A stretch of DNA of 16,468 nt from Deltaproteobacteria bacterium UBA2385 (GTDB lineage: Bacteria > Myxococcota_A > UBA796 > UBA2385), in contig DDSR01000421.1 of NCBI GenBank assembly GCA_002343455.1, forward strand, positions 1 to 16,468, in the 5' to 3' direction. The notes beneath the pieces were generated by a model. It did no database searches. It worked only from the letters and a program-made list of their open reading frames with translations, and was not told the origin of the DNA. Each line of letters begins with the position of its first letter. Position 1 is the stretch's first letter. The translations under genes were made by a program, and so were the position numbers. Below are positions 14,488 to 16,468 of this stretch, one piece after another.

Positions 14488-14503
14488 TGGCATGTGCCTT
14501 GCA
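14488..14503 (+). promoter_or_regulatory. Sigma-54 (-24/-12) promoter
   Basis: TGGCATG-TGCC-TTGCA against the consensus TGGCACG-N4-TTGCW: one mismatch (T for C in the -24 box). GG (14489-14490) and GC (14501-14502) are separated by exactly ten bases, the strict spacing for RpoN promoters. Predicted start near 14514, giving a leader of about 83 bases to the DUF5670-like gene. Confidence 0.7.
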
Positions 14504-14596
14504 ATGACACCAGGCAGCCCCAGGATCCGGGAGCCCGGTCGGTCCCAGGCCAAATCCCCTGATCCTCGGGCCACTCTCATGCACAAGGACACAGCC

Positions 14597-14746
14597 ATGC
14601 TCTGGACTATCGCCGTCGTCTTGCTGATCCTCTGGGCCCTGGGCCTCTTCACCTCGAACACGATGGGCGGGCTGATCCACCTGCTGCTCGTCGTCGCCGT
14701 CATCGTCGTCCTGATCAGCGTGATCCAGGGTCGTCGCGTTGTCTGA
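14597..14746 (+). CDS. Small membrane protein of the DUF5670 / lmo0937 family
   Basis: 49 residues: two membrane helices (MLWTIAVVLLILWALGLF and IHLLLVVAVIVVLISVI) joined by TSNTMGGL, ending in QGRRVV. The MLWTIAVxLLILWxLGL start and the short basic end are typical of this family, whose function is unknown. AAGGA at 14585-14589, seven bases before ATG 14597, fixes the start. An ATG at 14579 and the open frame from 14441 are rejected, as they would add a non-conserved hydrophilic lead. First gene after the sigma-54 element; its end comes 28 bases before the chosen start of the next gene. Confidence 0.88.
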   Translation: MLWTIAVVLLILWALGLFTSNTMGGLIHLLLVVAVIVVLISVIQGRRVV

Positions 14747-14774
14747 ACACTCCCCCTCACACGCTGGAGAAAAC

Positions 14775-15413
14775 GTGAGCGCGCGCGTCATCACCGGTAC
14801 CCCCACCTGGCCCTCGATCGACACCACCCCGGATCCGCGGAGCGACCGGCAGTCCAGCGCCCTGCTCGGCTGGTACGAGGACTGGACCTCCGCCTCGGAT
14901 CCCGGGCTCGAAGCGGCCTCTTCCCTCCCGGCCGGGGCCAATGGGGCCGCCCAGGACTCCGCGCGACAGGCCGCCGAGGGCTACGACGACCAGCTTCGAG
15001 GCCTGCTCGGGGCGATCCACCAGCCGTCGGTGAGCCTCGTGCTGACCGGAGAGGGCGCCCGAGTGCTGGTGCCCTCCGACGGGCTCTTCGATCCGGGGCG
15101 CTCCAACCTGAACGCCTCGGGAGAAGCCGCGGTCGATGGGCTGGCGCGGGCCTTCGTGGGATTCCCGGCCCTCCACCTGCAGGTCGAAGGTCACACCGAC
15201 TGCTCCCAGCTCGTACACACCGCCCGCTCCCGCTGGCACCTCGGCTTCGAGCGCGCCGCCGCCGTCGTCGAGCGCCTCGTCGCCCGAGGCGTGACCCGCG
15301 GCCGTGTGATGGGGCTCTCTTTCGCCGACACCCGCCCCCTGGCGAGCAACTGCAGCGAACCCGGTCGGGCCCGCAATCGCCGAATCGAGATCCTCGTCCT
15401 CTGGACTCGCTGA
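14775..15413 (+). CDS. OmpA-domain protein without an obvious export signal
   Basis: 212 residues. The C-terminal half is an OmpA/MotB-type peptidoglycan-binding domain: LFDPGRSNLNASGEAAVDGLA (104-124), LQVEGHTD (135-142), FERAAAVVERLVARGV (158-173) and ARNRRIEILV (199-208). Asp142 and Arg160 fit the diaminopimelate-binding pair. The N-terminal about 80 residues are hydrophilic, Ser/Asp/Pro-rich, and hold no signal peptide, lipobox or membrane helix. GGAG at 14766-14769, five bases before GTG 14775, supports this start. A TTG at 14739, overlapping the previous gene, adds 12 residues and still no signal. Such domains normally work in the periplasm, so export route or a non-canonical location is open. 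Confidence 0.82.
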   Translation: MSARVITGTPTWPSIDTTPDPRSDRQSSALLGWYEDWTSASDPGLEAASSLPAGANGAAQDSARQAAEGYDDQLRGLLGAIHQPSVSLVLTGEGARVLVPSDGLFDPGRSNLNASGEAAVDGLARAFVGFPALHLQVEGHTDCSQLVHTARSRWHLGFERAAAVVERLVARGVTRGRVMGLSFADTRPLASNCSEPGRARNRRIEILVLWTR

Positions 15414-15442
15414 GTCGTCCCCCCCGCCTTCGGAGCCTCCTG

Positions 15443-15757
15443 ATGGAATCGAGCCAGAATCACGACCCCTCGGTCGCCGCGTCGATGGAAGAGCACATGG
15501 AGCCTCTCCCCTTGCAGGAGCCGACCCTGATGGGCCAGCTGACGGAGCGGACGCACGCCCTGGTCGAGCAGGTCCGTCAGCACCCGTACCAGGCGCTCCT
15601 GGTCGCCGTGGGGGTCGGCTACGTCCTCGGCGGAGGGCTCTTCAGCCGGCTCACGATGAATGTGTTGCGAACCGGCGTCCGCATGGGGGCCCTGCCCCTG
15701 GTGCAGCGAAAGCTGCTGGGCGCCCTCACCAGCTCCGCCCTGCCCCCCTCCGTCTGA
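15443..15757 (+). CDS. YqjD/ElaB (DUF883)-like single-pass membrane protein
   Basis: 104 residues. A polar N-terminus with a likely helix (LMGQLTERTHALVEQVRQHPYQ) leads into a Gly-rich membrane segment (about 50-68, ALLVAVGVGYVLGGGLFSR). The pattern RxxPYQAL-x-VGVGYVLGG resembles the C-terminal anchor of YqjD/ElaB/YgaM proteins, which in E. coli are stationary-phase proteins that can bind ribosomes at the membrane. Here the anchor is followed by about 35 more residues instead of ending in Arg-Arg, so family membership is tentative. GGAG at 15432-15435 lies seven bases before the ATG. It sits in the stress-type cluster between the OmpA-domain and helical protein genes. Confidence 0.78.
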   Translation: MESSQNHDPSVAASMEEHMEPLPLQEPTLMGQLTERTHALVEQVRQHPYQALLVAVGVGYVLGGGLFSRLTMNVLRTGVRMGALPLVQRKLLGALTSSALPPSV

Positions 15758-15783
15758 CCCCTCCCATGGTCCTGGATCGAACA

Positions 15784-16197
15784 ATGAATCGGAAGCACGT
15801 AGAAGGCCTCCTCAGCCGCGCCCTGGTCAAGGCGAAGGGGGAGTTCATGATCAGCTCGATCCACCAGGCGATCGAGCTGCTCGGTGCGGACGCGGCCCAG
15901 ATCTACGCCGGGGAGTGTGTCACCGAGGCCGAGACCAAGGATCACCTCAACTGGAGCCTGCTGGAGCATGTGTCGAAGCACGGCTCCCACGAGCTCAAGA
16001 AGGCGCTCGCCGAGCCCGTCTCCAAGGTGATCACCCAGGAAGCCCACCACCTCTTCCACACCCAGGGCTGGACGCGCGAGCTCTGGATCAAGCAGCTGGG
16101 CTTCCCCGCCGCCCTGCCGCCTCCCGAAGAGGTCAAGGCGGTCGAGACGCAGATCGGCGCTGGCCGCGCCGAGCAGCAGCGCGACCGCTACACCTGA
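15784..16197 (+). CDS. Unrecognised small helical protein
   Basis: 137 residues from the ATG at 15784, which follows a weak GGA seven bases upstream. An in-frame ATG at 15766 would add six residues (MVLDRT) and has no ribosome site. No signal peptide or membrane segment; the protein is mostly amphipathic helix (KHVEGLLSRALVKAKGEF, SIHQAIELLGADAAQIY, SHELKKALAEPVSKVITQEAHHLF) and ends with a charged, disordered tail. His and Glu residues cluster in two helices (IHQAIE, QEAHHLFH), a layout also seen in metal-binding helical bundles, but I cannot assign it to ferritins or any other family. Position between a stress-type membrane protein and a catalase suggests a stress role. Confidence 0.72.
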   Translation: MNRKHVEGLLSRALVKAKGEFMISSIHQAIELLGADAAQIYAGECVTEAETKDHLNWSLLEHVSKHGSHELKKALAEPVSKVITQEAHHLFHTQGWTRELWIKQLGFPAALPPPEEVKAVETQIGAGRAEQQRDRYT

Positions 16198-16233
16198 GGG
16201 GCCCCTCCCCTCCCCTCGCGGCCCTTGATCCAA

Positions 16234-16254
16234 CGTTCATGTCTCCATCGTTCA
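16234..16254 (+). promoter_or_regulatory. Direct repeat CGTTCA ahead of catalase
   Basis: CGTTCA occurs at 16234-16239 and 16249-16254, a 15-bp period, in the 73-bp gap before the catalase start. It might be a regulator site or chance; no -10/-35 or sigma-54 element is evident in this gap. Confidence 0.2.
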
Positions 16255-16270
16255 CATGAGGTCAGCCCAG

Positions 16271-16468
16271 ATGCCCACGTCGACCAGCGGTAGGCCCACT
16301 CCACCCCGCGGCTCCCGTCACCCCGCGGAGACCCACCAGCCCGCCGAGGGGGAGGAGGACCGGCTGACCACCAACCATGGGACCCCGGTCAGCGACAACC
16401 AGAACTCGCTGCGGGGAGGAGGCCGCGGCCCGTCCCTGCTCGAGGACTTCATCCTCCGCGAGAAGATC
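16271..16468 (+). CDS. Catalase, N-terminal part (runs off the window)
   Basis: 66 codons are visible, with no stop. After a Pro/Arg/Glu-rich lead of 31 residues comes [16 protein letters not shown] (32-47) and [14 protein letters not shown] (53-66). These match the very conserved N-terminus of monofunctional haem catalases (TTNxGxPVxDNQNS, GPxLLEDFxLxEKI). The catalytic His lies just beyond the window. The lead is longer than in small-subunit catalases, which, with the REKI ending, hints at a KatE-like large-subunit enzyme, but the size cannot be judged here. GAGG at 16258-16261, nine bases before ATG 16271, supports this start over an in-frame ATG at 16256. It decomposes hydrogen peroxide in the cytosol and closes the visible stress cluster. 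Confidence 0.92.
   Translation, partial: MPTSTSGRPTPPRGSRHPAETHQPAEGEEDRLTTNHGTPVSDNQNSLRGGGRGPSLLEDFILREKI

Larger units (their letters stand above)
14265..14596. other. 332-bp divergent non-coding regulatory region
   Basis: No supported gene on either strand. From left to right it holds the cysC ribosome site, a G-rich/C-rich structured stretch (14281-14335), two TCATTCTG boxes (14392-14419), a GTCTTC/GAAGAC inverted repeat (14466-14479), a sigma-54-type element (14488-14503), a small stem CCGGG-AG-CCCGG (14527-14538), and the ribosome site AAGGA (14585-14589) of the DUF5670-like gene. The middle is more AT-rich than the flanking genes, as expected for promoters. Confidence 0.8.

Noticed and set aside
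14441..14596. Longer form of the DUF5670-like protein
   Set aside because: It would start upstream of the sigma-54 element and add a non-conserved sequence; the ribosome site and family start support 14597.

Overview
The window is very GC-rich, densely coded bacterial DNA with long antisense shadow frames. Two outer-membrane-type lipoproteins, one with a Gly-Asp-Thr-Gly tail of the kind common in deltaproteobacterial/myxobacterial lipoproteins, an outer-membrane protein, and a good sigma-54 promoter point to a Gram-negative host. I infer Myxococcota or a related lineage. No rRNA, tRNA, CRISPR, insertion sequence or phage gene was seen; this looks like ordinary chromosome.

Layout. (1) 1-5983, plus strand, envelope block: a 5'-truncated class A penicillin-binding protein (PBP1A) with an unusual 12-cysteine insertion in its transpeptidase domain; a translationally coupled, cysteine-rich lipoprotein; a small exported beta-rich protein; and a 670-residue helical lipoprotein. 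(2) 5997-7397, plus strand: a uracil phosphoribosyltransferase-like enzyme and a hypoxanthine phosphoribosyltransferase, both base-salvage enzymes. (3) 7385-8638, minus strand: an RNase D/Rrp6-like exonuclease whose 3' end overlaps the salvage gene. (4) 8721-11385, plus strand: an orphan carbamate kinase overlapping a polytopic, GT-C-like membrane protein gene. (5) 11389-12935, minus strand: purine nucleoside phosphorylase followed by an alpha/beta hydrolase with a GTGA overlap. (6) 12975-13643, plus strand: a stand-alone CoaB-type flavoprotein domain; (7) 13653-14264, minus strand: APS kinase. (8) 14265-14596: a 332-bp non-coding regulatory region. (9) 14597-16468, plus strand: a stress-type cluster with a 49-residue DUF5670-like membrane protein, an OmpA-domain protein without export signal, a YqjD/ElaB-like membrane protein, an unrecognised helical protein, and the start of a catalase that runs off the window.

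How it may work together. The envelope block reads as a peptidoglycan-synthesis locus in which a lipoprotein is made together with the synthase, like the Lpo activators of enterobacteria but with no visible homology. The last cluster is preceded by a sigma-54 -24/-12 element (14488-14503) with a 14-bp inverted repeat just upstream and a 20-bp-period direct repeat about 100 bp upstream, as expected for enhancer-binding-protein control. I consider the cysteine-rich PBP1A/lipoprotein pair and the sigma-54-controlled stress cluster the two parts most worth following up.
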